Below are positions 17,843-27,472 of a DNA stretch of 64,000 nucleotides, in pieces (within the stretch, counting starts at the first letter, position 1; every line of letters begins with the position of its first letter). A model generated the notes under the pieces. The model had not been told where the DNA came from. It did not search any database and worked only from the letters and a program-made list of their open reading frames with translations. The DNA comes from Halorussus gelatinilyticus (GTDB lineage: Archaea > Halobacteriota > Halobacteria > Halobacteriales > Haladaptataceae), in contig NZ_CP096658.1 in NCBI RefSeq assembly GCF_023238445.1, forward strand, positions 2,232,001 to 2,296,000, given 5' to 3'. Position numbers and translations under genes: made by a program.

Positions 17843-18991
17843 CTACTCCACGTAGTCGATGTCTTGAAGTCGCTTGTTGGCCTTGGCCTGCTGGGCCTCG
17901 TTGCGGCCGTAAATCTGGGGCGACTCGACGCCCGTGACGACGATCATCGTCCGCATCTCGCCCTCCAGTTCCTCGTCGATGGAGGTCCCCCAGATGATGC
18001 GGGCGTCCGGGTCGATGCGGTCGTAGATCTCCTCCACGACGCCCTCGGCCTCCTCGATGGACATGTCGTTGCCCCCCGTGACGTTCACGAGCGCGGAGTT
18101 CGCGCCCGAGATGTCCACGTCCAGCAGCGGCGAGCGCATCGCGGACTTGACCGAATCCTGGGCCTTGGCGTCCGAATCGCTCTCGCCGAGGCCTATCATC
18201 GCCACGCCGCCCTTCTCCATGACGGTCCGAACGTCGGCGAAGTCGAGGTTGACCAGTCCGGGCTTGGTGATGAGTTCGGTGATGCCCTTGACCGAGCGCA
18301 TCAGCACCTCGTCGGCGACCTTGAACGCCTGCCGGACGGGGAGCTTCCCCACGGAGTCGAGCAGGCGGTCGTTGGGCACGACGATGACGGTGTCGCTCAC
18401 GTCGCGCAGGCGTTCTAGTCCCGCCTCGGCGTTGGTCCGGCGGACCTCGCCCTCGGCGGTGAACGGCGTCGTCACGATGGAGATGGTCAGCGCGCCCGAC
18501 TCGCGGGCGGCCTTGGCGACGACCGGCGCGGAACCGGTCCCCGTCCCGCCGCCCAACCCGGCGGTGACGAACACCATGTCCGAGCCCTGAATGGCGTCGT
18601 AGATCTCCTCCTGACTTTCGAGGGCGGCTTCCTCGCCGACCTGCGGGAGCGAGCCGGCGCCCCGACCTTGGGTCTTCTGCTCGCCCATCAGAATCTTCGT
18701 GTCTGCCTCTATCTCCACGAGGTGCTGTACGTCCGTGTTGGCCGCCACGAGCTTCGCGCCGTGGATGCCTTCCTCGGCCATGCGGTTGACCGTGTTACCA
18801 CCGGCCCCGCCGCAACCCACGACGGTGATGTCGGTCTGGAGGTCTTGCAGGACGTCTTTCAGTTCTTCGTCGGTCATCGTCCCCGACGCATTCGCCGCCT
18901 GCGTCTGTGCCCCAGCCCCCGAGCTGGCCTGCCGGGAGTCCTGCTGCCCTCCCTCGGCTTCCTCGATGGCGTCTTCGACTAACGAGTCCAT
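17843..18991 (-). CDS. ftsZ1: cell division GTPase FtsZ (FtsZ1 type by context)
   Basis: The 382-residue tubulin-family GTPase has the nucleotide motif GGGTGTGS at 147-154, [13 protein letters not shown] at about 59-71 and the T7 synergy loop NLDFAD at 248-253, so it should form filaments. The N-terminal 50 residues are an acidic/Gln-rich linker. Haloarchaea have two FtsZ proteins; the copy near secE-spt5 is normally FtsZ1, which recruits and stabilises the division ring. The paralogue assignment is from context. Confidence 0.95.
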   Translation of the reverse strand: MDSLVEDAIEEAEGGQQDSRQASSGAGAQTQAANASGTMTDEELKDVLQDLQTDITVVGCGGAGGNTVNRMAEEGIHGAKLVAANTDVQHLVEIEADTKILMGEQKTQGRGAGSLPQVGEEAALESQEEIYDAIQGSDMVFVTAGLGGGTGTGSAPVVAKAARESGALTISIVTTPFTAEGEVRRTNAEAGLERLRDVSDTVIVVPNDRLLDSVGKLPVRQAFKVADEVLMRSVKGITELITKPGLVNLDFADVRTVMEKGGVAMIGLGESDSDAKAQDSVKSAMRSPLLDVDISGANSALVNVTGGNDMSIEEAEGVVEEIYDRIDPDARIIWGTSIDEELEGEMRTMIVVTGVESPQIYGRNEAQQAKANKRLQDIDYVE

Positions 18992-19088
18992 TCTGAACTT
19001 GCCTTGAGAACGGAGCGTAATTATCTTTCCCCTCTTTGTCGGACGAATGTCTGACGATCGGTAGCATATCGCGTATCGGGCCCCGTCG

Positions 19089-20513
19089 CTACGGGTCGAA
19101 CCGGCGAACGCGCTCGGACTGGACCGTCTCGGGAGCGATCTCCTCGCCGCCCACCGTGACCGACTGGCCCGCCGAGAGCTTGCCGAACGCCGGCCCCTCG
19201 GGCACTCCCAGCGTGCGGGCCTTCTCCGGGTCGAAGGTGGTCGCGCGCGCGACGACCGCGCCGTCCTCGCGCGCGACCGAATCGTACTTTACCCGGAGCA
19301 GGTCGGCCAGCGCATCGACCAGCGCCTCGCGGTCGTCCGGCGCGCGGACCGCGGCCCGCCCCGCCGCGCGGGTCCCGTTCTGCTCGGTCTCGAACGCCAG
19401 CATGTTCGCGGCGACCGCCTCGCGGGTCGCCTCGGGGTCGATGCCCTGCACTTCCACGAGCAGGTCGTCGGGCAGGTCCACGACCTCGTACTCCGGGGCG
19501 CTCTCGGCGTCGCCCTCGGTCGCCGTCGCGGAGTCGGCCGCCCCGGCGGCCGACTCCGGGGTGCGGTCTCCGAACCGCAACCCGTCTTCGACGCCCGAGA
19601 GGTCGTCTTCGAGGCGCTCGACCTGCGCGAGCGGGACGCCGGTCGTCTCCCGGACCCACGTCTCGCCGACCACGCGATAGCCCAACTCCTCGACGACGCG
19701 CTTCAGTTCGGGGGCGTCGCCGTCCACGACCGCGCGCTCGGCCCGACTCGCCTCGAAGGCCCGCCGAAGCACGTCGCGGTTGGCCTCGGGCGCGCCCATT
19801 GCGTCTAGCACCCAGTCGGCCGCGACGTGGCCGACCGCCCAGTCGGTCTCGCGCTCGATGCGCTCGAACCGGGGGACGTAGTGGCCGCCGCCGAAGCCGA
19901 CTACCTGCCTGTCGCGGTGGGGTTCGACGCCGGCCAGATCGAGGATGGCCCGCGCCACTGCGCGCGCTCCCTCAGGGTCGTCCCACTGTTCCTCGTCGCT
20001 TCCCAACTCCGCGAACAGCGAGGGGACCCCGACCGCCGAGGGACCGTGGTGGGTACACTCCATGCCGACCTCGTAGCTCTCGGGCGCGTGCTTCTCGAAG
20101 GCGTCGAGCAGGCGCGCGTGGGCGTTCGGGCACGCTTCCGCGAGTTCACCCGCGACCCCGCCGTACTCCGCCGGGCCGAAGTTGCCCGTGAAGTGGGCGG
20201 TGAGAAGCGGCCCGGTGTCCCCCGAGTGCCGGGAGGCGAAGACCAGCAGGTCCGGAGCGTCGAACGCCGCGGCCGCGTCCTCGATTTCGAGGTGGAGCGC
20301 TTCGAACTCCCGGAGTTCGAAGCGCCCGTCGTCGGACGCCGCTGCGTCCGACGACTCGACGGAGGTCTCTCGGTCGAGGCGGTAGAACGTCCCGCCACCC
20401 TCGGCGTCAGGCCGCGAGTCGTCCTCGCGGACCTCCCAGTCGGCGAGGTCCAGCAGGTGGTCGCCGATACGTTCGGAGGCCGAGTCGGCTCTGCTGACGA
20501 CGATGGCAATCAC
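19089..20513 (-). CDS. dtdA: archaeal D-aminoacyl-tRNA deacylase (DTD2/GEK1)
   Basis: The 474-residue protein has [18 protein letters not shown] (about 93-110), ECTHHGPSA and [11 protein letters not shown], all diagnostic of the archaeal/plant deacylase that removes D-amino acids from tRNA. After this core comes a C-terminal extension of about 200 residues with Ala/Asp/Glu-rich linkers, usual in haloarchaeal members. The start is a GTG at 20513. A block of tandem repeats lies between it and the next gene upstream. Confidence 0.92.
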   Translation of the reverse strand: MIAIVVSRADSASERIGDHLLDLADWEVREDDSRPDAEGGGTFYRLDRETSVESSDAAASDDGRFELREFEALHLEIEDAAAAFDAPDLLVFASRHSGDTGPLLTAHFTGNFGPAEYGGVAGELAEACPNAHARLLDAFEKHAPESYEVGMECTHHGPSAVGVPSLFAELGSDEEQWDDPEGARAVARAILDLAGVEPHRDRQVVGFGGGHYVPRFERIERETDWAVGHVAADWVLDAMGAPEANRDVLRRAFEASRAERAVVDGDAPELKRVVEELGYRVVGETWVRETTGVPLAQVERLEDDLSGVEDGLRFGDRTPESAAGAADSATATEGDAESAPEYEVVDLPDDLLVEVQGIDPEATREAVAANMLAFETEQNGTRAAGRAAVRAPDDREALVDALADLLRVKYDSVAREDGAVVARATTFDPEKARTLGVPEGPAFGKLSAGQSVTVGGEEIAPETVQSERVRRFDP

Positions 20514-20553
20514 GGCCGGAACTACGGCAGGACCGGGAGAAAAGCGCGTCGGA

Positions 20554-20648
20554 TAGCGTCGTCGGAGACGACGGGAAATAGCGTCGTCGGGTAGCGTCGT
20601 CGGAGACGACGGGAAATAGCGTCGTCGGGTAGCGTCGTCGGAGACGAC
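20554..20648 (-). repeat. 2.5 tandem copies of a 38-bp hairpin-forming unit
   Basis: Two exact 38-bp units (20554-20591 and 20592-20629) are followed by a half copy (20630-20648). Each contains GTCGTC-GGA-GACGAC, a perfect 6-bp stem, and successive units can also pair with each other. It sits after the stop of an exchanger gene and before dtdA on the same strand. It may act as a terminator or as an mRNA structure between the genes. Confidence 0.85.
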
Positions 20649-20655
20649 AGCAGTC

Positions 20656-21999
20656 TCAGTCTGCGTGTTCGACCTGCTCGGACCCGCCGGGCAGGGCGTT
20701 GCGCGCGTTCGCGGCGGTCCGGTCGAAGATGGCTCGGAGTTCGTCGCGCCGCGTGACGAACAGTCCCACGCCGAGGACCACGTAGACCGCGGTGTAGGCG
20801 TAGAGGATGAGCATGCTGAGTTCGTGGGCCTGCGGGTCGGTCATCGTCTGGATGACCCAGAACTCGGCGACGACCTGCGAGACGAACAGCACGAGGAGGA
20901 CGACCGCCTCTCGGACGCTGATCTCGAAGTTCGCCAGCACGCCGAGCGCGAAGAAGCTCTGGGCCGCGGTAATCCAGATTTCGGCCTGCTGTTTCTCGTC
21001 GAACGGGAGCGCTCCGATGGACCCCGCGGCGATGCTGTAGACGACCGCGAGCGTCCCGATGAGCAGCGTCCACTGGTTGAGCTTCGAGGAGATGAGCGCG
21101 TTGAACCCGGCGGTCGAGCGTGCCTTGTTGACGAGGTACGCGACCACGATGAGTTCGGGCGACTCGGAAGCCAGCGGGGCGATCCACTGAATCATGAAGA
21201 ACGGCGGGATGCCGAGGCTGGTGCCGAGATGTTCGAGACCCTCGGCGAACGGGTGGACCGCGGTGTAAATCATCGCACCCGAGTAGCTGAACATGAGCAG
21301 TACCGACGCGATACGGAGGAGTTTCGGGAGCGACTGGAAGTACCCCGGAACCCCGACCTGCTCCTCGTGTTCCTCGATTTCGCCACGGATGACGATGCCG
21401 ATGTAAATCGCGTACAGGCTGACGAGCACGACCGTGTCGAGCATGCCGATACCGTGGCCCAGAGGCACGAAGAAGGCGTAAGCGGTCGCGGCGAGCAGGA
21501 ACGCGATTTCGGTCGCGAGGTCGCGGTCGATTCTGACTTTGCTCTTCATGAACCCGGCCGTCTGGACCACGGCGGGGTCCTCGGAACTGCGGGACCGATA
21601 CACCGTGAACAGCGCGATTCCCGACCAGCCGAGACCGATGAGGATGCGGTTCGCGCCGGTCATGTTAGCGACAGCGAGGTTCGCCTTGTCGGCCCCGAGC
21701 GCCGTTCCGGCGTTCGCACCCGCCTGCCACGCGTAGAGCGCGTCGACCGCGTACTCCGGTGCGACTGCGAGGACGGCGAGAACCGCCAGCGCGAACGCAC
21801 GCGGGACGTCTTTTTCGGCGGTTTCGGCGGCCCATGCGAGCATGAAGGAAGCTCCGAGGACGGCGAGACCGCTCAGTGCAACCGTCTGGAGGTCGCCCAA
21901 CGAGTGGGCCGACCCAGTCGCCCAGACGAAGACCCACGGGAGCGTGAGCGCCGTCGTCGCGCCGACTGCGGCGAGAGGATGTCGTAAACGACTCAACAT
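20656..21999 (-). CDS. sodium/calcium-exchanger-family membrane protein (long form)
   Basis: The 447-residue protein has about 11-12 membrane helices. Two inverted-repeat halves resemble the CaCA ion sites: LAVAPEYAVDALYAWQAG with ADKANLAVANMTGANRILIG in the first half, and PLASESPELIVVAYLVNKARS with GFNALISSKLNQWTLLIG in the second. The ion motifs are diverged from the classic GN-GSN-N forms, so the transported ion is uncertain. MLSRLRHPLAAVG at 21999 is chosen over an upstream start. A classic CaCA exchanger gene lies just upstream. Confidence 0.82.
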   Translation of the reverse strand: MLSRLRHPLAAVGATTALTLPWVFVWATGSAHSLGDLQTVALSGLAVLGASFMLAWAAETAEKDVPRAFALAVLAVLAVAPEYAVDALYAWQAGANAGTALGADKANLAVANMTGANRILIGLGWSGIALFTVYRSRSSEDPAVVQTAGFMKSKVRIDRDLATEIAFLLAATAYAFFVPLGHGIGMLDTVVLVSLYAIYIGIVIRGEIEEHEEQVGVPGYFQSLPKLLRIASVLLMFSYSGAMIYTAVHPFAEGLEHLGTSLGIPPFFMIQWIAPLASESPELIVVAYLVNKARSTAGFNALISSKLNQWTLLIGTLAVVYSIAAGSIGALPFDEKQQAEIWITAAQSFFALGVLANFEISVREAVVLLVLFVSQVVAEFWVIQTMTDPQAHELSMLILYAYTAVYVVLGVGLFVTRRDELRAIFDRTAANARNALPGGSEQVEHAD

Positions 22000-22046
22000 T
22001 CTGTCCGAGGTTAGCTCACCCCGGAAAGTAGGTCTTGCGTTATCCC

Positions 22047-23024
22047 TCAAGGGAGCAGGAGGTAGATGAACCCGCCGTAGGCCCCGACGAGCGCGACCCC
22101 GCTTGGCCGCGAGACGCGGCGACCGACGGCCATCAGCGCCATCGCGCCGACCGTGAACGCGAGCATCACCGGGAAGTGGAGCGTCTGGACGCTGGCGTTC
22201 ACCGTGAGTGGGTGGACGAGCGCGAGCAGGCCGACGACCGCGAGGACGTTGTAGATGTTCGACCCGACGACGTTGCCGATGGAGAACTCGGCCTCGTCGC
22301 GGAGCGAACTCACGAGCGAGGTCGCCAGCTCGGGCAGCGACGTGCCGAACGCGATGATGGTGATACCGATGAAGAGGTCGCTGAAGCCGAACGACCGCAA
22401 CAGCCCGGTGCCCCCCTGAACGAGTCCGATGGAGCCGCCGAGGAGACAGACGCCCGCGCCGACCAGTAAGGCGATTTGGCGTGCGTTCGCCGACGTCGAC
22501 TCCGACTCGACCTGCATCTCGTCGGGGACGACCTCGTCGTCCGACGACCGGGACTGGTAGATCATGTACCCGGTGAAAACCGCCAGCAGGGCGAGCATCC
22601 CGACGCCGTCGAGTTGACCGAGCATCCCGTCGCTCCCGAGGACGACGAGAAGGACCGCGGCCGCGAGCATGAACGGGCCGTGTCGCCAGAGCAGTTTCGA
22701 ATCCACCGACAGCGGTTGGACGAGCGCCGACGCGCCGAGGACCAACCCGAGGTTGGCGATGTTCGACCCGATGATGTTGCCCAGTCCGATGTCGTCGGAG
22801 ATGCCGATGCCGCCGACCATACTGACGAACAGTTCGGGCGCGGTCGTCGAGAAGGCGACGACGGTGACGCCGACCGTCGCGGGCGCGATGCCGTAGCCGA
22901 CCGCCAGCGACGAGGCGCTGTCCACCAGCAGTTCCGCGCCGAGATACAGCAGGAGGATGCCACCGAGAAGGTACAGCGCATCAACCGAAACGAGTAGTTC
23001 AGCCGACGTTTGGAGCGGTATCAT
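22047..23024 (-). CDS. calcium/sodium antiporter (CaCA family)
   Basis: The 325-residue protein has about 10 membrane helices in two inverted halves with the alpha-repeat motifs AFSTTAPELFVS plus GNIIGSNIANLGLVLG, and AFGTSLPELATS plus GNVVGSNIYNVLAVVG. These match the archaeal exchanger NCX_Mj, including the Glu that binds calcium in each repeat. It should export calcium in exchange for sodium. The hydrophilic loop between halves is acidic. It is separated from the long exchanger by only 47 bp and may be co-transcribed. Confidence 0.93.
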   Translation of the reverse strand: MIPLQTSAELLVSVDALYLLGGILLLYLGAELLVDSASSLAVGYGIAPATVGVTVVAFSTTAPELFVSMVGGIGISDDIGLGNIIGSNIANLGLVLGASALVQPLSVDSKLLWRHGPFMLAAAVLLVVLGSDGMLGQLDGVGMLALLAVFTGYMIYQSRSSDDEVVPDEMQVESESTSANARQIALLVGAGVCLLGGSIGLVQGGTGLLRSFGFSDLFIGITIIAFGTSLPELATSLVSSLRDEAEFSIGNVVGSNIYNVLAVVGLLALVHPLTVNASVQTLHFPVMLAFTVGAMALMAVGRRVSRPSGVALVGAYGGFIYLLLP

Positions 23025-23147
23025 CTGTTCTCTACTGCCGTCCGAATCAGAGAAACCAGATAAGTACTTGGATGATTATATATCCTGAGAACCGGCCGCG
23101 AGTCCCAGAACCCAGTCGTTAACCCGTTCGCCGACCTCGCACCCGAC

Positions 23148-23996
23148 ATGGACGTGTTCGGACTCCTCGGCAACCCCGTCGGCCACTCGCTGTCGCCGCC
23201 GATGCACGAGGCGGCCTACGACGAACTCGGGACGGACGCCCGCTACGTCACCTTCGAACCGGCTCCCGACGACCTCGAAGCAGCAATCGAGGGGGCGCAG
23301 GCGCTCGGTATCACGGGCCTGAACGTCACCATTCCGTTCAAACAGGACGCGCTGGCCCACGTCGAACCCGACGACCTCGCGGCCCGCATCGGCGCGGTCA
23401 ACACCATCGACTTCCCGGACGGCGACGGTGACGACTCGGCGGACGACCCGCCGACCGGCCACAACACCGACGCTGCGGGCGTCCGTCGGTCGTTCTCGCA
23501 CCACGACGTGACGCTCGCGGACCGCGACGCCGTGGTCGTCGGTGCCGGCGGCGCGGCCCGCGCGGCCGTCTTCGCGCTCGCGGACGCCGGCGCGACGGTC
23601 CACGTCGCCAACCGGACGGTCGAACGCGCCGAGCGACTCGTCGCGGACCTCGGCGGCGCGTCCGACGACGACGCCGAGCGTGCGACCGCCGGCAGTCTCG
23701 ACTCGCTCGAAACCCGCGTCCCAGCGGCCGACGTGCTGGTCAACGCGACCAGCGTCGGCATGGAGGAGGACCGGTCGCCGGTTCCGGCAGAGACCCTCCA
23801 CGGCGATCTCGCGGTGCTGGACGCGGTGTATCGGCCGCTCGACACGCGGCTCCTGCGCGAGGCCCGCGAGCGCGGCGCGACGACCATCGACGGCGCGTGG
23901 ATGCTGTTGTATCAGGGCGTCGAGGCGTTCGAGCTGTGGACCGGCCGCGACGCGCCCGTGAACGCGATGAACGAGGCGCTTCGGGCACGGCTTTAA
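23148..23996 (+). CDS. aroE: shikimate dehydrogenase
   Basis: The 282-residue enzyme begins [20 protein letters not shown] and has the catalytic Lys65 in [17 protein letters not shown] with the second catalytic Asp, the NADP-binding loop [11 protein letters not shown] (about 125-135) and a NATSVGM motif. It reduces 3-dehydroshikimate with NADPH in aromatic amino acid synthesis, linking it to the trp/aldolase cluster 8 kb upstream. An acidic insertion ([11 protein letters not shown]) is typical of haloarchaea. Confidence 0.95.
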   Translation: MDVFGLLGNPVGHSLSPPMHEAAYDELGTDARYVTFEPAPDDLEAAIEGAQALGITGLNVTIPFKQDALAHVEPDDLAARIGAVNTIDFPDGDGDDSADDPPTGHNTDAAGVRRSFSHHDVTLADRDAVVVGAGGAARAAVFALADAGATVHVANRTVERAERLVADLGGASDDDAERATAGSLDSLETRVPAADVLVNATSVGMEEDRSPVPAETLHGDLAVLDAVYRPLDTRLLREARERGATTIDGAWMLLYQGVEAFELWTGRDAPVNAMNEALRARL

Positions 23997-24023
23997 GTGG
24001 TACGCCCGTCTACTGTCGCGCAA

Positions 24024-24794
24024 ATGGGACTGCTCACTAAGCTGAAGTCGTTGCTTGGACTCGAGGACGACCGCTCGCAGGTACGCCGGACGGAGTCCGG
24101 GGTGACCATCGAGCGCGAACCCGGCGAGTCGGCCGAACCAAACGTGGAAGCCGAGAGCGCCGTCAAAGGCGTCGATACCGGCGCGGAGGAGTCCACCGAC
24201 GCGACCGAGACCGCCGACGCGACCGAATCCGACGACGTTCCGGACATCGAAGAAGCCGAACCGACCGAGACCGAAACCGCGGACGAAAGCGAATCGACCG
24301 AGACCGACGCGGTCGAGGAAACTGGCGACGTCGAGACGACCGAGGACGCCGACGAGACCGAAGTCGAAGAAGTTGGGGCTGAGGCCGAAGACGCCGAGGC
24401 AGGCATCTCGACCGAAGACGTGACGACGGCGCCCGAAGGGAGCGAGAGCGTCGAGACCGGACTCGACGACGCGGCCGAACCTGCGGAGGCGGTCCAACCC
24501 TCGACGGACGCGGCCGAACCCGACCAGTCTGCCGGCGACGAACCCGAACCGACCCCCGAGGACACCGAGAGCGAGGAACCCGAACCAGACGCGGCCGACG
24601 AGGAACCGGTCGGCGAGGGCGAAGCGCTCGAAGCGGTCAAGGGCATCGGCCCGGCCTACGCCGAACGCCTCCGAGACGCGGGGGTCGCCGACGTGACCGA
24701 ACTGGCGAAGGCCGACGCAGGCCAACTCGCCGACGAGACGGGTCTCTCGGACAAGCGCATCTCGTCGTGGATAGATCGAGCGCAGGCCCGCTGA
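24024..24794 (+). CDS. acidic-linker protein with C-terminal helix-hairpin-helix domain
   Basis: The 256-residue protein has three parts: a short amphipathic N-terminus (MGLLTKLKSLLGL), about 170 residues of extremely acidic Glu/Asp/Thr-rich low complexity, and a C-terminal helix-hairpin-helix domain (LEAVKGIGPAYAERLRDAGV then ETGLSDKRISSWIDRAQAR) like those in DNA-binding and repair proteins. A TATA-like CTTTAAG at 23992-23998 supports the start at 24024. No catalytic domain is seen. Possibly a DNA- or protein-tethering factor; unknown. Confidence 0.72.
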   Translation: MGLLTKLKSLLGLEDDRSQVRRTESGVTIEREPGESAEPNVEAESAVKGVDTGAEESTDATETADATESDDVPDIEEAEPTETETADESESTETDAVEETGDVETTEDADETEVEEVGAEAEDAEAGISTEDVTTAPEGSESVETGLDDAAEPAEAVQPSTDAAEPDQSAGDEPEPTPEDTESEEPEPDAADEEPVGEGEALEAVKGIGPAYAERLRDAGVADVTELAKADAGQLADETGLSDKRISSWIDRAQAR

Positions 24795-24851
24795 CTCGGC
24801 CCGCACACGAGTCTCGACTCTTCTCCGAGGTATTACCGGACGGAGCCGCCG

Positions 24852-25205
24852 CTACACCTCGTCGCGGTCGGTGTAGGTCCACCGCTCCGCGATGTCGCCG
24901 TCGTCGTCGAACCGGTGGAAGTCCGCGAAGCCGAACGCGACCTCCTCGCCGTCCTGCGTACCGGTGAACCGCCCGCGGACGGCGACCGTGTCGCCGTCCG
25001 CGACCAATCGGTGAATCTCGTGCTCGCCGTCTTCGAGCGGTCGGCCGTCGAGGTAGAACTCGCGGAACTCGTCCATGCCGTCGAGGCGCTGGCCGGTTCG
25101 TTCGTAGGTCACGTCGTCGGCGAACAGCGCGAACACCGCCTCGTACTCCTCGGCGTCGATGTGGTCGTAGTAGGCGCGGACCGCGTCCGGGTCTGCGTTC
25201 GTCAT
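24852..25205 (-). CDS. SnoaL/NTF2-like fold protein
   Basis: This 117-residue protein fits the nuclear transport factor 2/SnoaL fold: DPDAVRAYYDHIDAEEYEAVFALFADDVTYER (about 5-36) followed by beta strands with GDTVAVRGRFTGTQDGEEV and FADFHRFDDDGDIAERWTYTD. Members are small cone-shaped barrels used as isomerases, hydrolases or ligand binders; the substrate cannot be told. It is convergent with the HhH protein gene and divergent from the aminotransferase gene. Confidence 0.82.
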   Translation of the reverse strand: MTNADPDAVRAYYDHIDAEEYEAVFALFADDVTYERTGQRLDGMDEFREFYLDGRPLEDGEHEIHRLVADGDTVAVRGRFTGTQDGEEVAFGFADFHRFDDDGDIAERWTYTDRDEV

Positions 25206-25298
25206 GCCTCTCAGCTATCGTCTCGTCCAAGTTAATTTCGGGGGTTGCGAGACTCGGCGGTCGAAAGAAAGACCTACGCGGCGTCCGAGTGTCGGCGT

Positions 25299-26399
25299 AT
25301 GGACTACGACACGCCGTTGTTCTTCCACGTGATGCAGTACGCGGCCGACGCCGACCGGGACGTGGTGGACATGGTGAGCGGGAACCCCGACTGGGGGTCG
25401 CCCGACGCCATTGGCGAGGGTCTCCACGAGTACGCCGACTTGGGCGGCGCGGACTTCCAGTACCCGCCGAGCGAGGGACTGGCCGCGCTCCGCGAGGAGA
25501 TCGCCGAACGCCGGAACGTTCACGAATCGCAGGTCGTCGTGACCAACGGCGGCGGCGAAGCGAACTACCTCGCCATGGCCCGCGCGCTGGAACGCGAGCG
25601 CGGGTCGGAGTTCGTGCTGACCGACCCCGTGTACCCGTACTATCCGGGCAAGACGACGATGCTCGGCGCGAGCGCGCGGTACGTCGCCACCGAGGCGGAC
25701 GGCACCCTCGACCCCGAGGACGTGCGCGAGGCCGCCAGCGAGGAGACCGCCGGAATCGTCGTCAACACGCCGAACAACCCGACCGGCGCGGTCTACGACG
25801 AGGAGACGATGCGCGAACTCGTGGCTATCGCCGAGGAGTACGACGCCCTGCTCGTCAGCGACGAGGTGTACGACCACTTCGACTTCTCGGGCGAGTTCAC
25901 CTCGGCGCTGTCGTTCGACTCGGACCACCGAATCGTGACGAACTCCTACTCGAAGACGTTCGCCATCACCGGGTTCCGGGTCGGATACGCCGTCTTCCCC
26001 GAGTCGCTGGTGGACGTGGCCAAGACCCGCCACATGCTGACCAACGTCGCCACTACCCGGCCTGGCCAGTACGCGGTCCTCCACGCGCTCCGGAACACCG
26101 ACCCGGCCTACTACGAGGCGAACCGCGAACTGTTGCGCGAGCGCGTCGCCACCTTCACCGACGCGCTGGACGAGGCCGGCGCTGACTACTCCTCGCCGGA
26201 CGGCGCGTTCTACGTGATGGCGCGGTTCCCCGACTTCCCCGGCACGCTGGAGAACGTCGAGCGCCTCGTGGACGAGGCGGGCGTCGCGGGCATGCCCGGC
26301 GAGGCGTTCGGCGAATCCCGAAGCGACTGGCTCCGGTTCGCGCTCGTCAGTCCGCGCGTCGAGGAAGCCGCCGAGCGGTTGGCCGACTACTTCGCGTAG
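25299..26399 (+). CDS. class I/II PLP-dependent aminotransferase
   Basis: The 366-residue aminotransferase has NPDWGSP near residue 30, TPNNPTG (157-163), SDEVYDHF, the PLP lysine Lys219 in SYSKTFAITGFRVGY, and a C-terminal RFALVSPR. It belongs to the aspartate aminotransferase superfamily. Neighbours do not identify the amino donor. The start MDYDTPLFF at 25299 is preferred over an upstream in-frame start at 25245, which would add a charged, non-conserved leader. Confidence 0.88.
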   Translation: MDYDTPLFFHVMQYAADADRDVVDMVSGNPDWGSPDAIGEGLHEYADLGGADFQYPPSEGLAALREEIAERRNVHESQVVVTNGGGEANYLAMARALERERGSEFVLTDPVYPYYPGKTTMLGASARYVATEADGTLDPEDVREAASEETAGIVVNTPNNPTGAVYDEETMRELVAIAEEYDALLVSDEVYDHFDFSGEFTSALSFDSDHRIVTNSYSKTFAITGFRVGYAVFPESLVDVAKTRHMLTNVATTRPGQYAVLHALRNTDPAYYEANRELLRERVATFTDALDEAGADYSSPDGAFYVMARFPDFPGTLENVERLVDEAGVAGMPGEAFGESRSDWLRFALVSPRVEEAAERLADYFA

Positions 26400-26910
26400 C
26401 CGTTCTCCGCCGTCGGCACGGTCCGATTTGCTCCGTCCTTTCGGATTAGTCGGACTGGCAGTCACGGGGGAGGGCGGCTCTGCCGCCAGCGAGGCGGTGT
26501 CACCGCCGAGCGACACTGGTGACTGACTCGCCACCTCCCTGCCCGTAACCGCGCGAGACGTCCGGCCGAGGTTCGTCCCGGCCTCGTATTTCAACCTTCG
26601 CGTGAGCTACCCGGCTGTCCACTACGGATGCGCCGCGCACTCGGTCGCGCTCGCGGTTCCGCGCGACCGAGCTCGCAGGCGGGGAGGTTCGGGGGCGCGG
26701 TCGCGGTGCTGTGCGGCGGCGGTGTGGGACGGTGCGGGAGACTCCGTGGAGTCGGTGATAGACTGCTGTGCCGTTGCGGTCGCAGTGCGGTCTCGACTAG
26801 CTCGAACCGACAGCCCCGAGTACGTTCCAGATTCGCGTCACCCCGGCCCCAACTCTTCGCTCTCCGTTCCCGAACAACTAAGCCCCCGCGAGAACCCTAC
26901 CTGATAACGA
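26400..26910. other. non-coding gap with a structured element
   Basis: No supported gene in these 511 bp. The open frames across 26600-26900 give Arg/Cys-rich peptides unlike haloarchaeal proteins. The first part holds the multi-stem element listed separately at 26459-26525. The last part leads to the promoter of the next gene. Confidence 0.6.
26459..26525. repeat. three-stem inverted-repeat element
   Basis: CAGTCAC (26459-26465) pairs with GTGACTG (26519-26525). Inside are two further perfect hairpins with 3-nt loops: GGCGGC/GCCGCC (26473-26487) and GGCGGT/ACCGCC (26493-26507). Together they can form a three-way junction in RNA or a cruciform in DNA, 60 bp after the aminotransferase stop. 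Confidence 0.7.
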
Positions 26911-27396
26911 ATGGCCGACACGAAAGACGAACTCGCAGGCGTGGTAGACCTGTTCGGCGGTCTCGCCCGCGACGAACTCGAACAGGCGCTGGTCGAACTC
27001 GCGTTCAAGCAGGGCAAGAAGGTCGAGCGCGAGGCGTTCGCGGCCGAAATCGAGCGTGCGGTCGAGGACTACTACCTCGTGAAAGCCGAGTACGCCGCGG
27101 ACGGCGGTGCCGAAGCCACCGACACCCTGCTCGTCGCCGGCCCGGCCGCGTTTCCCACCGTGCCGGAGAACGGCGAGGACCTGCCCCACATCCTCGACGT
27201 GCCCGACCGCGAGTTGGACCGCGAGGGACTGGGCGAGGCGGTCGCCGACCGACTGTACGAGGAAGCGCGGACGGTCGCGGCGACGGGCGACGCCGACCGC
27301 GCGCAGGCGCTCCTCGACGTGAGCTACGACCTCGAAGCGTGGGCACCCGTCGAGACCGACGAAGTACGCGAGACGCTGGACCGGGCGTTCGAGTAG
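26911..27396 (+). CDS. conserved haloarchaeal protein of unknown function
   Basis: The 161-residue acidic soluble protein begins MADTKDELAGVVDLFGGLAR. The N-terminal half looks like a helical winged-helix or helix-turn-helix arrangement (LTRDELEQ-like LARDELEQALVELAFKQG, then AFAAEIERAVEDYYLV). A middle PAAFPTVPENGEDLPHILDVP stretch and a helical C-terminus follow. No catalytic motif, no membrane segment. It precedes a CoA-type NUDIX gene on the same strand, which has its own TATA box. Function unknown. Confidence 0.7.
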   Translation: MADTKDELAGVVDLFGGLARDELEQALVELAFKQGKKVEREAFAAEIERAVEDYYLVKAEYAADGGAEATDTLLVAGPAAFPTVPENGEDLPHILDVPDRELDREGLGEAVADRLYEEARTVAATGDADRAQALLDVSYDLEAWAPVETDEVRETLDRAFE

Positions 27397-27472
27397 TGCT
27401 ACCACTGCCCGAACCGCCGCAGGTCCGTCCGCGGACGGACGAATTAAGGCGACGGGGTACGACGTTCCGGGT

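Noticed and set aside
26602-26904. 100-codon frame in the gap after the aminotransferase
   Set aside because: Cys/Arg-rich composition, no promoter with correct spacing, and another frame is equally open.
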